From positions 451,136 to 515,135 of the forward strand of contig NZ_KE136481.1 of assembly GCF_000407185.1 (NCBI RefSeq): a DNA stretch of 64,000 bases. The letters run 5' to 3'. Under the pieces are notes generated by a model. That model saw only the letters and a list, made by a program, of their open reading frames with translations. It did not search any database and was not told the origin of the DNA. This DNA comes from Enterococcus malodoratus ATCC 43197. Its GTDB lineage: Bacteria; Bacillota; Bacilli; Lactobacillales; Enterococcaceae. Below are positions 62,814 to 64,000 of this stretch, in pieces. Each line of letters begins with the position of its first letter. Position 1 is the stretch's first letter. The position numbers were made by a program, and so were the translations under genes.

Positions 62814-64000
62814 GTGGAAAAGTTAATTGAATGGTTCAAAGCACATCTAAGCAAGCTTAAAATGATTTTTTTGATTTCAGTTATCATCATTGTATTATTT
62901 GAATTATCTAATATCGCGAAAAAGATTTCTTTCAGCCAACTTTCAACTATTTTTAGCGAGATCAGTATTTGGAATATTTTATTAATGGGGCTGATTGGGC
63001 TGATTTCTGTGATACCTATGATCGGTTACGATTTCACATTAAACAGCATTTTGGAACAAAAGCCCAAGAAATTATATATCTTTGAAACCAGCTGGTTAGT
63101 CAATACTTTAAATAACATTGCTGGATTTGGCGGATTCGTAAGTGCGGGATTGCGTTCAGAGTTTTACGGAAAGCAAACTTCTGGGAAAAAAGTTGTACAG
63201 GCTTTATCAAAAATCCTTGTTTTCACTATGTCAGGATTGTCTATTTACGCTTTGCTTTCTTTTTTTCTGGTAATGTTTGACGATCATAATGCCTATTTAC
63301 GTCAATACTGGATTTGGCTGATTGGCGGCGGACTCTATTTTCCAATCATCTTCTGTCTGAGCCTTTTCGGTAAAGGTGAATATCTTGGCGATTTGAAGAG
63401 CTCTCACAGACTTGAATTGATCGCTACCTCTTTTCTTGAATGGACAGGTGTGTTGATCAGTTTCATTTCTACTGGACTTTTAATGGGTGTCAACGTCAGC
63501 ATTCGTGATGTTGTACCGTTATTTATCGCAGCAACAGTCATCGGAATCGTGTCAATGATCCCAGGCGAACTTGGAAGTTTCGACCTGATGATGATTTTTG
63601 GATTATCTGCCCTTGGGACTCCTCGCGAGACCGTAGTAGCATGGCTTTTATTATTCCGACTTTTTTACTATTTTATTCCTTTTGCCATCGGTTTAATTCT
63701 TTTTTTCAAAAACCTTGGTACGACAATCAATACACGCTACAAAGGAATTCCAGTCAGTTTGTCTAAAGAATTAGCGCACAAACTCGAAAGCTTTCTACTC
63801 TATTTTACAGGGATAATGCTCGTTTTATCTGCAACTATACCTGAGGCATTTATTCGCTTGCCATTCTTACAGCGTCTAAATCCGATTCATTCTAGGGTAA
63901 TCGTTGTCTTTCCAGCCATCCTGCTGGGTTTCTTATTGATTGTTTCTGGTCGTGCAATTTCTGCGCGTGTCAAACGAACTTATATCCCAACGATTATTAT
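62814..64000 (+). CDS. mprF: MprF-like lysyl-phosphatidylglycerol synthase/flippase, N-terminal part, cut by window
   Basis: Start at GTG 62814 (a TTG lies one codon earlier) with GAGGAGG upstream; open to the window end (about 395 residues). At least ten hydrophobic segments and SMIPGELGSFDLMMIFGL, the hallmark of the MprF flippase domain. Family knowledge: MprF adds lysine (or another amino acid) to phosphatidylglycerol and moves it outward, lowering sensitivity to cationic peptides. The synthase domain lies beyond the window. Confidence 0.85.
   Translation, partial: MEKLIEWFKAHLSKLKMIFLISVIIIVLFELSNIAKKISFSQLSTIFSEISIWNILLMGLIGLISVIPMIGYDFTLNSILEQKPKKLYIFETSWLVNTLNNIAGFGGFVSAGLRSEFYGKQTSGKKVVQALSKILVFTMSGLSIYALLSFFLVMFDDHNAYLRQYWIWLIGGGLYFPIIFCLSLFGKGEYLGDLKSSHRLELIATSFLEWTGVLISFISTGLLMGVNVSIRDVVPLFIAATVIGIVSMIPGELGSFDLMMIFGLSALGTPRETVVAWLLLFRLFYYFIPFAIGLILFFKNLGTTINTRYKGIPVSLSKELAHKLESFLLYFTGIMLVLSATIPEAFIRLPFLQRLNPIHSRVIVVFPAILLGFLLIVSGRAISARVKRTYIPTII

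Overview
The window looks like a low-GC Firmicute of the order Lactobacillales, most likely Enterococcus or a close relative. The evidence is the gene order of the right two thirds (hup-der-rpsA-cmk-LysM-recQ-ypbB/fer-ribU, rluB-scpB-scpA-ribT-xerD-fur, mapZ-rpoD-dnaG), the strong AGGAGG-type ribosome binding sites, and the mobile-element content. The species cannot be fixed from the sequence alone.

Region A (1 to about 25.3 kb) is the right part of a Tn916/ICE-type integrative conjugative element, almost entirely on the minus strand. Read in the direction of transcription it holds an LPXTG thioester adhesin, two DUF961 genes, a RelB-like protein, the TcpA/FtsK coupling protein, a cargo block (ArsR-rhodanese regulator, thioredoxin reductase, thioredoxin, orphan cytosine methylase, small unknown protein), oriT, the MobT relaxase, DUF3789 and TcpD small proteins, ArdA antirestriction, a second cargo block (a three-gene ABC-three-component defence system), and the transfer channel genes TcpE, VirB4, VirB6-like, CwlT and TcpC. 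TcpC is cut by the window start, so integrase, excisionase and any resistance cargo would lie further left. The right end carries an IS30-family transposase gene, a complete IS256-family element with 8-bp target duplications, and att-like repeats at 25.23-25.30 kb.

Region B (25.8-64 kb) is ordinary chromosome. It holds a C45-type hydrolase, signal peptidase, Ctp protease, YpmR/YpmS/YozE, DegV, dihydrofolate reductase, a Uup-like ABC-F protein, an autoregulated MarR regulator with a His-rich tail, CCA-adding enzyme, MazG, YitT, YpiB/YpiA beside a degenerate AroB-like protein, a membrane protein with an EF-hand and Gln repeats, HU, Der, S1, Cmk, a LysM protein, RecQ, YpbB, ferredoxin, RibU under an FMN riboswitch, RluB, ScpB, ScpA, RibT, XerD, Fur, CvfB, MapZ, RpoD, DnaG, a lysozyme-like protein, an alpha/beta hydrolase and the start of MprF.

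The most interesting material is in the element. There is a nuclease plus middle-component plus SMC-like ATPase defence operon with overlapping stop/start codons. There is also a redox cargo in which an ArsR-rhodanese fusion apparently controls itself and trxB-trxA through two matching palindromic operators, and a roughly 140-bp long inverted repeat with internal hairpins beside the IS30 gene. The defence system, an antirestriction protein and an orphan methylase share one conjugative element.
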